Positions 42,611 to 53,689 are shown, counted from the stretch's first letter. The stretch: DNA of 64,000 bases from Lumbricus rubellus (GCA_945859605.1 OX243816.1:24626199-24690198); one strand, 5' to 3'. Made by a program: numbers and translations. The notes: a model not told the origin generated them from the letters alone.

Positions 42611-45600
42611 TTAGTAGGTAACGTTTGTCGTCGTAAGGGAAAGTGCGGCTTTGCGCACTTCAAATGTATGCAGTTCGTGCTTCCTGCTCTGTATTACGCA
42701 GAACTTGGAAGATGTTGCTTTCTCATCGAATATACAAGCACGATAGTCTGCATGGCAAATGCTCTTTTTCACAAACGCCTTCTTTATACCCTTAGCGGTC
42801 TTTTTCTCCTTTTCATTGGGTAATAGTAAACTGCACATCTTCGATCTAAGACCGCAAAATTCCAGCACAGCGTCGCCATTGCGTTCGTCTTTGAATTTTT
42901 CTATCACCTTTGCGTTCATTCATTCATTCATTTCGTGAATTTATATAGCGCTTCTTCAAGAAACCTACTCAGAGGCGCTCCCAGCCACAGCTAAAATAAT
43001 AGGTTTTGAGCAACTTATAAAAAGCAGGTGAATTTAGTCTAGGCATAAGTCGCAAGTTTAGTGGGAGGCCATTCCAGATAGCGGGACCCACAGTAGAAAA
43101 GGCTCGGTGCTGTCTTGTAGAAGTGCGAGCTCAAGGAACCAAAAGCTCCCCCGTAGTCGTAGAGCGAAGAGCTCGACGGGCTGCAAGGTCAGAGACAGGT
43201 CGACAAAGAATAGACAGGTATGATGGAGCGCAATCAGTAAGTCTACGCCAGACAAGTGCAGCAACTCGGTAGGAGATGCGCTGTAAAACAGGGAGCCAGT
43301 GAAGAACATCACGCATATAAGCAGAGACGGGGGAATATTTAGGAATGCGGCCAATGAGGCGAGCAGCCGAACGAAGAACTCGTTCAAGGCACCCAATTAG
43401 TCCAAGTGGCAGACCCATGAGTACCAAACTGCAGTGATCGATTCTACTGGTGACAAAGGCATGGACAAGTGTCAGAGTAGCACTATGAGAGAGAGATCTT
43501 GAAACAACTCGGAGTTGCCGAAGCTGGTAGTAGCAACTACGAGTAACCAAACTGATATGCTTTGAGAAATTGAGCTCTTGATCCAGAGTAATTCCAAGGT
43601 CTCGGACTGTGAGAGAGAAGGATATATCAGAAAAAGTTGCTGCTAGTAAGTGCAGGTCAATGGATGCCAATTTCCTGCGAGTACCACGCCAGATGAACTG
43701 AGTTTTAGAGGGATTTAGTAACAGATGATTAGATGCCATCCATGATGAGAGAGCATCAATGGCATTGGACATTAAGGATACAGTAGACACTGCATCAGTG
43801 GCAAGGCAGTGAGCATAGGCCTGAACGTCATCAGCATAGAGTTGGTGCAGGAGGCCACATGCAGACAACAAGGAACCAATACCAGCTGTGTAGAGAACGT
43901 ACAGTAAAGGGCCCAACACAGAACCCTGTGGCACACCAAAAGGGGCTGGGACCCAAGATGACCTCGAGGCACCCAATACCACACAGTTAGTGTGTTGGTG
44001 CTGCTGTGAAGGAAGTGCTCACAGGGGTAGTCTGAGGTGTCATATTCATGTTACAAATGAATCTGCACGTCTGTGTATACGTCTTTTGTGAAAATGTGGT
44101 CTGTGTCGGTGAAGAGGAGTTTGCATGCAGCTCCGTCAAGGGGTATTATGTGTTCGTAGTGAAATTCATACATTTTTAATTTAGAGATGTCCAGAATGCA
44201 CATGCCGGCATAGAGGGGCTTATTCAAATATACATTGGCATTGGTTAATTTCACAATAGTCAAATCTTTCTTTTACTATTGTGTATGATTCGAAATTTGG
44301 TCGGACCACGAAACGTTTGGCTCATTCCGCATCAGTGACCAACTTCACATTTATGTGCTTCCGGTTATTTTGCATTGTTTTGCCATAAATAGAGTTATTC
44401 ATTAATTTGTAGCTCTTGGTCTTTTTCAAAGGAAGATTTTGCGACCTGCCATTTGGATGTGTTGAAGTCGATGTATTTCTTCAACCATCGACTTTGCTCG
44501 AATTCGAGAATTTTATGAATTTGAGTCAACTTCAAACCCATTTTCAGATAGAATTGGAGGTTACAGTAATGGACGACGTACCGTGTCTTTGGCAGCAGGT
44601 TTGGCACCAACTTTTCGACACCGGTACCAGTTTTTTGCCGAAATTTTCTGAGAAACGGACTTTGCATGTCCGGTCGTATATTCAGTCTCAGGTGCAAGAG
44701 GATAGTCATTGTGTGCGTCGTGGAGATGTGTCGGATACTCCAAGTCCACGTCCAGAAAATAACCCAAGTCATTGTCAGTCGATTTGCTGTCCAAGTCAAA
44801 TTCGTCAATTTTCTAAGTCGCTAAAAATCTGAATTTGCCATCGAGAGGGGTTCGAACATGGCGTATCCGTACAGGTTGTTGCAGTCCAAATACATTGCGT
44901 AGCTATTTGGAACGTTTGGGTCGTATCCTTGGGCGAGATACGTATTGTTCGCTTTTGCGTGCCTATTGGATATCATTGATACACCACCTCTCGTGCCACG
45001 TTCGACAAAGAGGTAAATGTCTGGGTTGGCAATCAAGTCTAAATTTAATTTTGTCATGCACAAACACGCGTCGAAGCTAAGTCCGGGGCTGCTGTAATAG
45101 TGGAGAGCGTCGAGGCCATAAAATTCCAAAGACATGCCACAAAAAGATTCAAAGACCATGGCCAACAATACGACGTCCGTCTTCAAATACAGATCGTGGT
45201 AGTCCTGCATAGTCTGCATGTCGAATGTCTGCCAAATTTTCTGTGCATAGCCGTAGTCATCTTGGGTAATGTCTTCTTCTGTCAGTTTACTGTAGAAGTA
45301 TCCTTTGGGTGGCAGAGTCCTTTCGGTCATTCTGCATGCCGAAGTCATGTATTTGTAGGGGAATACTCCTTTACTCAACAGTACGGTAGTTTGTACTCGT
45401 TTGGAGAAAGCCGACGCAAATGAAAGAATTTAGAGTCATCTTCTTTTGACAAATTCTTTACCAACACATCCAAACCGCAGTTCAGAAATTGAGGGAATCC
45501 AAAAATCTTATGTTATTCACTTCGAACGATAGATATTTTTCCATATTAGTTGCAATTACTTTAATTTCGTGCGATGCAAACTCCTTTGTCATGTGTTTGA

Positions 45601-45900
45601 GTATGAGATGGGAATCGTAACCTTCGAGGTTGTGGAAGATGACAGGAAGAAGGAAGATTTGTCTTTCTTGGACTTTGTCGGCTTCCTAAATTTCATTTTC
45701 AAGTTACAGGGCAAGCAAAGAGCGGAAATGAAGTTGCCTGTCATGTGGAAGTGATGGCGAATTTTATTTTGGGGAGTCAAAGGTATATAACAAAAGGGAC
45801 AGGTGGTGCAAGAATCAAAATCCAACCTCTGCTGCTGGTTAAGCGGTTTCATGTGTATGTTGGTGGCAAGTATTTTGTTAATGCTCTGATTTTGTGAGAA
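42611..45900 (-). pseudogene. Polinton/Maverick-type protein-primed DNA polymerase B, broken and split by a LINE
   Basis: Minus-strand pieces in family order: zinc-binding CPFC and HFHMTGNF (about 45700-45800); NLKMKFRKP and a frameshifted HNLEGYDSH exonuclease block; DYHDLYLKTDVVLLA (45180-45230); MYLDCNNLYGYAM, the polymerase A motif (about 44870); ANVYLNKPLYAGMCIL and CKLLFTDTD, the C motif (about 44110); and the C-terminal block FCGLRSKMCSLLL with KKTAKGIKK (42750-42870). Several frameshifts and stops lie between. A LINE occupies 42925-43990, in the middle of the C-terminal region. Other Polinton genes (integrase, capsid, ATPase, protease) were not seen. A related virus-derived insertion is an alternative source. 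Confidence 0.85.
42925..43990 (-). pseudogene. CR1/L2-type LINE (family A), 5' truncated, inside the polymerase gene
   Basis: The minus-strand frame (43131-43982) is open for 283 codons: PFGVPQGSVLGPLLYVLY (B motif), LLHQLYADDVQAYAH (C motif), NHLLLNPSKTQFIW, VRDLGITLDQELNFSKH, ERVLRSAARLIGRIPKY and VLHWLPVLQRISYRV. A second frame continues to the 3' module, minus-strand GGGAGCGCCTCTGAGTAG and CGCTATATAAATTCACG, with a (TGAA)n tail. Polymerase sequence resumes on both sides, which defines the insertion. Confidence 0.88.
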
Positions 45901-46194
45901 AAGAAGTGGGACATGACGTCCGGTCCCGAGTAGACATATGGTTCATGCGTGTTCAAGTGTACATATGGTTCATGCGTGTTCAAGTGTGGAAATGAGGAAA
46001 CAGCCAAACAACAAAAGCCGCTAGTGGCCTAGGCCTTAAAACGTATATGATGTCATTTGTGACTTATTGTTCAGCACAAACGACAATCACATTAATGAAA
46101 GCAAATCTGAGTGCGTTGTTTGCCTAACAGAAAGAGTTACTAAGTCCATGACAGTTACTCTGAAAGTCAGTCCCTAGTACCCAAAACTTTCTAA

Positions 46195-46410
46195 CTTTCC
46201 ACAGTGCTGCATAAAAGTTTTGCTATGGTCGGTCCATCTTTCTGGAATAAGTTACCTATTAGTCTCCGTAATGAACTTCTTTGTCTTTCTTTGCCCCTTT
46301 CCCGCAAGCGTTTGAAAACCATTCTCTTTGACTTTGATTATGGTTTGGTGTCAGGTCGGGAGCGCCTCTGAAGTGGCGATATATAAATGTTCGATTACAA
46401 TTACAAAATT
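46195..46410 (+). mobile_element. LINE 3' end (family D, second copy)
   Basis: Nearly identical to 19560-19760: CCTATTAGTCTCCGTAATGA, then GGGAGCGCCTCTGAAGTGGC and ATATATAAATGTTCGATTAC with an (ATTACA)n tail; about 90% similar by eye. Confidence 0.85.
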
Positions 46411-47241
46411 ACTATAGGCCCTATTATGTGGTCAGTATCTATTGAAAATAAACGAGTAGCAACAAGGAACATATCTCATAAACATGATATTTTTATTCAT
46501 AGGGGCCTCATGAATTGTAAGCATTGAAACAGTTAAAGTATTACACAAACTATTAATCTCAACACTAACTTTTTTTACATTTGCATGTTACGTCTTGACA
46601 CATGCTTTACGCTTGGACGGCGTGGCAGTGAAGAGGTTAATGCGTACATACATAAGGGTTTTACATGTTTGCAGTCATATGAAGTGGTGAGAATGGTCAA
46701 ATTCTACACTGAGCTAAAAGTTCACATTATAATTGTAGTTTAGGAACATAATTATTTTCATTTAATAACAGACAATTTATCTTTTTGGCTCAAGATCTCC
46801 CGCTTTGCTGTGAGGTGTTCACGCTGAATGCCTCACAGTAAACCACAGCTCTTGGGGATTCTTAAGCATGCTATGCAAGTGTCATGCATACATCAACGGC
46901 CATGGGACCAGGGGCAGCTTTGAAACAAATGCAATGGCTGAATCCAGATCCTTTGCCTGTATAGGTCCCTCTCTGTCGAATGGACTTTCTCCACTAGTCC
47001 GCTCCACCATACTCTAGTAGTCTTTCCTTATACTTCTATCACCTCAAGACTCTCCACTGCTCTTGGACTCGCAATGGGAGCACTTCTGAAGGACTCTTGC
47101 TGAAAGAGATGCTTATAAGGGACCGTCCATAGATGATGTCATGCACCTAGCAGTCACACAATTGTGACAAAGCTTTCTAACATATGTGACATCAAAATAC
47201 ATAACTTTATGCATTGCTACAGAGATGTAGTGTTTTTGTAG
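46411..47241. other. Last SMG6 intron, no recognised feature
   Basis: No exon or repeat assigned except a weak LINE-like 3' module near 47070-47110 (GGGAGCACTTCTGAAGGA). Confidence 0.45.
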
Positions 47242-47372
47242 ATGAACCTATTCGACTGTACAGAGATGTGGTGCTATTGACCAATGATCGAAATCTTCGC
47301 TTAAAAGCGCATCTTCATAACGTCCCTGTCAAAGACATACCCAGCTTCATCAAATGGGCTAACATCAGCTGA
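47242..47372 (+). CDS. SMG6: SMG6 terminal coding exon with stop codon
   Basis: A 131-bp terminal exon, acceptor TGTTTTTGTAG. It encodes D-EPIRLYRDVVLLTNDRNLR, then KAHLHNVPVKDIPSFIKWANIS, and ends at TGA 47370-47372. The Asp in LLTNDRN is the third catalytic position of the PIN triad, so all three acidic residues are present and the nuclease is predicted to be active, unlike SMG5. The six exons total 960 bp including the stop, an exact multiple of three, with no internal stop or frameshift. The final -WANIS matches the length and position of the vertebrate C-terminus. Confidence 0.95.
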
Positions 47373-47824
47373 GGAAACAGAAGGAGATGACAATTATCAT
47401 GATCTTTAGTTCTGTCCACAGTTGGAGTGGATCCATGTTATAGCCAGAAGTGCCTTCTGTGAAAGTACTTTTCTGGCTTTTTGTTGCAGGTTAGAAAAAA
47501 GACCTCAAGGCCGCCATTTAAAGAAAACTTTAACAATGAGAATAATCTGAATATGACTGGAAACCAATTACAGCTTGCAATTAAAGTGTTAATGTTAGAG
47601 ACAAGACTTGCTGTAAAAATATGGTTAAATGACGAGAAAGTTGTTGAGACTTTGTTGCATAATGAGGTGGGATATATTTTTAGCACAAACAGAAACATCG
47701 TTAATACTGTTCATTCAGGGAATTTTCCTTTGCTGCTTTTTCTTTGTGATTTGCTCTTCTGTGCCTCATAAGGCAACTGCAGTTCTGCCTAAAAAGAACA
47801 ACTATGAAGATGTGTTTACTGAGC
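47373..47824 (+). other. Probable SMG6 3' UTR
   Basis: Sequence directly after the SMG6 stop codon. It is non-repetitive as far as I can see and contains short open stretches without recognisable domains. I do not see a clear AATAAA before the LINE-derived AT-rich tail at about 47825, so the polyadenylation site is undetermined. Confidence 0.45.
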
Positions 47825-47915
47825 TATTGCATGCTTATTATTATTTATTTATTAATTATTATTTATTAAATGAATTTGCAAGGTCACACTGAAATGTGAA
47901 TCTGAGATGCTTCTA
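47825..47915 (-). mobile_element. LINE 3' tail fragment (family I type)
   Basis: AT-rich tail then AATTTGCAAGGTCACACTGA, resembling 40555-40600 and 35812-35870. Confidence 0.55.
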
Positions 47916-47991
47916 GGTTCTAGATTGTGGTTTGAGTATATTGGGTTCTGCACAGTAAAAAGAGTAAAAGGAAAGTCCTACCAGTTATTTA

Positions 47992-49120
47992 GGTGACCCG
48001 TCAAAACAGCCCCGTCATAATAGCCCAACGACAAAATAGCCCCGTCATAATCGCCCAAGGACAAAACAGCCCAGAAAAATTCAGTTCCCGACAAAATAGC
48101 CCCGTCAAAATAGCCCCGTCAAAACAGCCCGTGTAAACAGTTCCGCGAAAACAGTCCAGTCATAGACGACACGGGCAACTATTTCAAATATATAAAAACA
48201 TTCATCCAGCTTCCATTTCTTCAACGTTTTATCATCCATCCACCTTCTATTTAAGATCTATAAAACCATCCAGCTTCCATTTCAGAAGCGTTTTATCTGG
48301 ATCAAAGCATTTTTTTAATACGATCTAATAATTATTGGGAGCTGGATCAAGGTTTTATAGATCTTAAATACAAGCCGGATGAATAGTAAAACGCTTAAGA
48401 AATGGAAGCGGGATTAAGGTATTTATATTTTAAATAGAAGCTGGATGGATGATCAAACGCTTGAGAAATCGAAGCTGGGTGAAGGTTTTACAGATCTTAA
48501 ATAGAGCTGGATGAATGATCAAACGCTTAAGAAATGGAACCGGGACGAAGGTATTTATATTTTAAATAGAAGCTGGATGGATGATCAAACGCTTGAAAAA
48601 TCGAAGCTTAACGAAGGTTTTATAGGTCTTAAATAGAAGCTGGATGAATGATCAAACGCTTAAGAAATGGAACCGGGACGAAGGTATTTATATTTTAAAT
48701 AAAAGCTCATGGATGATCAAATGCTTGAGAAATCGAAGCTGAACGAAGGTTTATAGATCTCAAATATAGGCTGGATTGACGATCTTAAATAGGAGCTAGA
48801 TGTAGGCCTATGATAAAGCGCGAAGTTCGTTTACCAACGCGATCATTTCCGGAAGTCATCTTAAACTTTACAAGCATTATTTTTATCAATTCGGCTTCCT
48901 TAAAAAGACGTTAATTTCGTCGGTCTATTTTTTACGAAAATTGTGTTATTCCGCGACTTTGTCGGTCCCCGACAAAATAGCCCCGGGCTGTTTTGACTGG
49001 GCTATTTTGACGGGGCTATTATGTCGCTGAGCGATTTTGACGGGGCTGTTTTGTCGTTGGGCGATTATGACGGGGCTGTTTTGATGGGGCTATTTTGACC
49101 GGCTATTATGACGGGGCGCC
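47992..49120. mobile_element. Fold-back element FB3
   Basis: A 1129-bp element with the perfect 9-bp duplication AGTTATTTA (47983-47991 and 49121-49129). Ends GGTGACCCGTC and the inverse of GGCGCCCCGTC. Arms are tandem ~14-15-bp units CCCCGTCAAAATAG (47998-48140) and their inverse GACGGGGCTATTTTG (48965-49115). The interior (48180-48800) is a minisatellite. No coding capacity seen. Architecture and duplication length match FB1 and FB2, but the sequence does not. Confidence 0.88.
48180..48800. repeat. Minisatellite inside FB3, ~62-bp half-units
   Basis: Repeated blocks of the type AAATAGAAGCTGGATGAATG, then ATCAAACGCTTAAGAAATGG, alternating in a ~123-bp higher-order period; the leftmost units are inverted (CATCCAGCTTCCATTT). 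Confidence 0.85.
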
Positions 49121-49431
49121 AGTTATTTAACCTGTTCCCGCCGGATGGAGTCACCTGTGACCCCAAATGGTAGGCATTGAAACAGACTAGAAAACAAATA
49201 TAGTTTCGATACTTCCTACCTAAAAATAGAATCAGTTTCGTGAATAAATCGCAAACATTTTAAAATATAGTTTATTGCTAGAAAGTAAATATTTATCGAG
49301 TTACGAGAGTAGAAAAATTAGTAAAATTATCGCATTTGCTGAGATTTTGGATAAGTTGACGACGCGTTTGGTCTTCAGATGAATTAGTTTCTAGACGACA
49401 TAAAGTTAGATAGTTAGTCACCATCGTGTGT

Positions 49432-50644
49432 TATACCCCGCAGTCGATCGAGTCGTGGGCTACGATCGACTTGACTCGGTCGACGATCGACTCGATCAAC
49501 TTTGTCGACTCGCCGACCTCTTGACGACTCGATCGACTTGGCTCGGCTGACGATCGACTCGATCGACTTCGTCGACTCGCCGACCTCTTGACGACTTCGT
49601 CGACTTGGCCTAGTTTTATCTTTTCCTCACTTTTTAGGCTTAGTTATTTGTTCTCAAAACGAAATTATATGATAGTAGATCGGTTTATATAATCAGTGTG
49701 ACGTGACACTAAGATTAATTTTGCGTTCTCAGTGAACTTACATAAAAGTGGATTTGCACTGTAATCATAGTGACGTCACACTATGCCTCGTTTTGGATTC
49801 TCAAAATGAACTTCTGTAATAGTAGAATTATGTAATATTCGACGCGACATCACAATAGGCCTTGTTTATACGTTCAAAATGCACTTCTGTAATAGTACAA
49901 TTGTATCATAATCGAAGTGATGTCACAATAGGCCTAGTTTATTTTCAAAATGAACTTCTTGAATAGTAGTATTGGTCTGTATTATGATCGAAGTAACGTC
50001 ACAACAGGCCTAGTTTTATATTCTTAAATGAACGTATTATATATTTGTATCATAGTCAGAGTGACGTTACGCTAAAATAGCCATAGTATTGCATTCTCAA
50101 AATGAAATAATATGATAGCAGATCTGTGTCATTAATGAAACAGGCCTAATTTCGTTCAAATTGAACTTATTTAATAGTAGAACTGTAGGGCCTATCATAA
50201 TCGAAGTGAAGTCACAAAAGACCCTCTTTTATATTCTCAAAATGAACATGTATACATGTATAATTATAGTAGATGTGTATCATAATCGTTCAACTCAAAT
50301 CGAAAGCGTATGTCTATAGTCAAGTTTCCAAGTTCCACTAGGCCTAATACGAAATCACCAGCTGTCAAAAGGTTCGTTCGTTGCACTTCTATGCAAAAAC
50401 TGAATTATGTCATACTATCGTGTAGGTCACTTTGAGACTTCAAAAATATATTAAGCAAAATATTTATGAGTCGAGTCGATGAAACAACGATCGACTCGAC
50501 TGTGAAACAACGATCGACTCGACTTGGCAAGACTCACGATTGACTCGACTTGGAAGTCGATCGAGTCGACGATGTTTCAATCGACTCGACTTGGTCCGAG
50601 TTACGATCGACTCGATCGATCGACTCGATCAACTGCGGGGTATG
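49432..50644. mobile_element. Fold-back element FB4
   Basis: A 1213-bp element with the 8-bp duplication TCGTGTGT (49424-49431 and 50645-50652). Ends TATACCCCGCAGTCGATCGA and the inverse of CATACCCCGCAGTTGATCGA. Arms are repeats of CGATCGACTCGACTTGG (49445-49610 and 50465-50635), themselves nearly palindromic. The interior is a degenerate ~85-90-bp tandem array. No coding capacity. Confidence 0.85.
49640..50300. repeat. Tandem array inside FB4, ~85-90-bp unit
   Basis: About eight degenerate units with TTCTCAAAATGAACTTCTGT, AATAGTAG, ATCATAATCGAAGTGA and GTCACAATAGGCCTAG. Confidence 0.85.
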
Positions 50645-50859
50645 TCGTGTGTGGACTCGGCATTGTATGCGGGCATGGTCTGTAGGCCTAATCGAATGTT
50701 GAGCCTTGTCGGTTGGATTCAACATTGCTAAATGATGACAAAGTGGGAAAGGTAAGTGATGCAATTTTTTAAAGATTTTCTTTTGCATATATTACTTGAT
50801 AGTCGCTATGTGAAGTGTTGTAATTATGTTGCCACGTACTTCATATTTTTATTGAAGTA

Positions 50860-50908
50860 CAGGGTGGCGCAAAATAAACCGGACTATTAGTAATTATCGC
50901 CTTAAAAC
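50860..50908 (-). mobile_element. Mariner M2 second copy, left end
   Basis: CAGGGTGGCGCAAAATAAAC after TA (50858-50859), then TAATTATCGCC with a small internal deletion relative to 36661-36740. The copy resumes at 53110 after a 2.2-kb insertion. Confidence 0.85.
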
Positions 50909-51658
50909 TGTAACGCCCGCCCCCTTGGACACTCCCGGAGTCGCCACTTCCGGTCCAACGTGCGAGGGGACCGCGTACTGTTGTGAGTCATAGTCCAAAG
51001 AGATAGAGGGAGGAAGGGAGGCGGTAGCTCCCGGGTTCGAACTCCGTCCGGTCTGAGGAGGCCAAGCCTCTCGGGCTCCTACCGCTTTATATGAAATAGG
51101 AGCTTTACTCAGCAGTCGCTCGCTCCTCCGTAATATACCAGGGTAGGGCGGTAAGGCGAAGTCTTTGGGCCTAGCACCCGAACTCTCTTCCAGGCCGATG
51201 GTCGAGTGGTAAGGAGCGTCTACAGTAATTGCAGTGGTGAAGGTACCAGGGTTCGAACTCACAACAGATTTATGTGTTGGTATGGGCGATTCTAATCGTT
51301 CGATGCGTGCCACGACTTCCGTCAGAGCTTCTCTTACCTTATAATGCACTGCAGAGATTTCCTCTCTGACATTATTCTGTACCGAGGCAATTGCCTCTTC
51401 AACGTTAGTTTGTACAAAGGAAATAGCTTCCTGTGTGTTTATGGCATTAGCCTGAAAATCCGTTCTGACAGAAGAAATAGCCTCTTCCACATTGCTTTGT
51501 ACCACAGAAATAGCCTCCTGGGTATCTCTAGCATTATTCTGAATGGCATCCTGCGTGGACTTGGCGTTTGACTGCATTGCCTCAAGCAATATCCCCATCT
51601 CAAATGCAGAAGGTGGTCTGGAAGGTTGCGAGGGAGTTGACGTTCTGCTCTGCTCCAT
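50894..51658 (-). CDS. Gag-like coiled-coil ORF
   Basis: A 254-codon frame from an ATG at 51658. Residues 20-130 are a helical repeat with an 11-15-residue rhythm: QEAISVVQSNVEEAISSV, QEAISFVQTNVEEAIASV, NVREEISAVHYKVREAL, predicting a long coiled coil. The rest is Pro/Ser-rich. It ends by running out of the insertion into mariner sequence, so its natural C-terminus is lost. It resembles leader or gag proteins of LTR elements in layout only; I recognise no domain. Confidence 0.5.
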   Translation of the reverse strand: MEQSRTSTPSQPSRPPSAFEMGILLEAMQSNAKSTQDAIQNNARDTQEAISVVQSNVEEAISSVRTDFQANAINTQEAISFVQTNVEEAIASVQNNVREEISAVHYKVREALTEVVARIERLESPIPTHKSVVSSNPGTFTTAITVDAPYHSTIGLEESSGARPKDFALPPYPGILRRSERLLSKAPISYKAVGAREAWPPQTGRSSNPGATASLPPSISLDYDSQQYAVPSHVGPEVATPGVSKGAGVTVLRR

Positions 51659-53109
51659 GGCGCTATATAAGTTTCTATAATTTCACTTCCTAGGGCTAGC
51701 AAGAAGTAAGACAGTAAGTTTAATTATTATTTCTTATTAACTCTTCAGTCAGAACTTGTTAAATCGTTTCAGTGCAAGTCAGACATTCAGTACAATGCAG
51801 AAAGAATATAATTATGCAGATCAATGCACCAAAATATAATTATGCAAGTCAATGCAAACTGCCCTTAGATCGGAGTATGTCTAAAATATCCCCAAATTAG
51901 TTCTCAAGTGCCATGATCGAAATTTACAGTAGCCCAATTTTTCTACAAAATCGATCGCCTTAGCTTCCTCAATAAACAGTACCTGATTTCCGGGAACTAG
52001 GGACAAGGCAGGCGGTGTGCGTAAAGAGACGACGAAGAAGACGACGAATCCAGAATAAGCGCCGAGGAAATGGGATCCACTAAGGATATAGGTATCCAGA
52101 AGATGCGATGACAGACTGACGCAACACTCGCAGAAAATAACCACGACGAGTATGCTTCCGATGAACAGAGAAGAACTCGCTCCGTGCGAGACGAAGAGCG
52201 AAGGCCTGGGCTTTAGGCCTATATCCACAACGAGGGTGCGAAGACAGAACACACAGCGCCGACGATTCGATTCCTGCTCCAAACAGCGATACAAACGGCT
52301 CCGGCCGAACGGAGCATCGACAACAGAGGTCGGTATCAAGAGAACCGAACGACGCTTCGACTCAATAGAAACGACTCCTGTCGCCGAAGACGCCCAACAG
52401 AAATCCACAGCACAACGACGTCGAAACTAATGCAAGCGGCAATAAATCCTGCCTTCACTTCAATAAAATCAGGCTTCGAATCTAACACTTTATTATCGAG
52501 AGTCGCACATCCACTCTCCACGAAGGTTCAATCACGACTGATCGCCCGTTGCGCGAACTTCTTCTATATCGGCCTCGACTGACGTAGGACGCGATCTACT
52601 GCGCATGCGCTGCACGCGCTGTGATCACGCAGGGGCAACGTGACCCGGCGTGATGGAAAATACCCACACACGAGCCTACGTCCTGCGTGCACAGACCACA
52701 GGGCAACTGACGTGTCTTGCTCTGTCCGTCTGCTTATCTGTGTATATGTACTGTTTCGGCACTGCGTCTGTCAGCCTGCTTGTCCGCCTGGCCGTGTCGG
52801 TTCCTCCTATCGGCAGACTCCTCTTCCTCCTTTTCGGCCGACCCTCCATTCGCTGAGCGTGAGAAGAATACACAAGAAACGATCAATAACGTTTGCCACG
52901 GCAGGTGCCTACGTCATGAACGCTCCGATTCGCATTAAAATCTAGGTCACCAATATTATGTAGGTCACCGAATGCAGCTCAAAAATAATAATATTATAAT
53001 ATATATATAATTATCAAACCACGAAATTACCAAGGGATCCAAAAATATATATAGGTTATGGCAACCAAAAAATCAACCCCCGTAGCGTCAAATTATATAC
53101 AACGCTACA
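50909..53109 (-). mobile_element. Retroelement-like insertion in mariner, gag-like ORF
   Basis: Insertion limits are set by loss of mariner similarity and a short AAAC duplication (50905-50908 and 53110-53113). The inserted DNA starts TGTAACGCCC and ends CGCTACA, so it has TG...CA termini. The two ends are not similar to each other, so there is no pair of LTRs. Reading on the minus strand, a possible LTR of about 135 bp (TGTAGCGTTG...GACCTACA) is followed by ATTGGTGACC, which could be a primer-binding site, a long leader and then the gag-like frame. The polymerase part is absent. Interpretation is tentative. Confidence 0.5.
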
Positions 53110-53689
53110 AAACTATATCATTAGACAGAAATGACACAGAAAAATGGCATTGGTTTGGCATTTAATATAACATTGAATGAACTGTAAAATTTCAGAATTT
53201 TCTGAATGCGTAAGAAATTTCAGTCAAAGTGATGTTCAATATGTCCTCCGTTTGCTGCGATAACCAATGATAATCGCTTGCGAAACTGTCCAATAGCCCT
53301 GTGTCCTCGCTGATTTCGTCCCAGCATGCGGTCAGAACTTCTTTCAAATGTTCAATATCTCGAATTCTCTGCCTGTAGACAAGCTGCTGAAGCATTCCCC
53401 AGATCGAACAGTCTATACGGGATTCAAGTCCGGACTGTTCGGTGGCCAATTTTCTGGTTCAAGAAAGTCTGCATGCAACGTGAGCAGTGAGAAAAGCAAC
53501 TGTTTTTCGTGAACGATGAGCAGGTGCTCCATCCTGCTGGAAAGTGAAATTGTCACCAGAGTGCGCTATAATGTCTGGCACTAATCTTTGATGTAGGACG
53601 ACGTCACAGTAATAGGAACTGTTAACCTTTGCTCCTCGTTCAACGAAAACTAAAGACGATTTCCCCAGCTGCGACACGGCAACCGAAAC
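53110..53689 (-). pseudogene. Mariner M2 second copy, transposase remnant part 1
   Basis: The minus-strand frames read SQLGKSSLVFVERGAKVNSS, TFQQDGAPAHRSRKTVAFL (second catalytic Asp region), a damaged DLNPVD region, and CSIWGMLQQLVYRQRIRDIE, then HLKEVL. Interrupted at 53690 by a DNA element; transposase sequence resumes at 55767. Confidence 0.85.

Noticed and set aside
44416..45423. + strand frames of 81-138 codons
   Set aside because: They are opposite-strand shadows of the Polinton polymerase pieces.
52152..52430. Arginine-rich + strand frame of 92 codons
   Set aside because: No domain, no neighbours, and it lies in the leader region of the gag-like insertion on the opposite strand.
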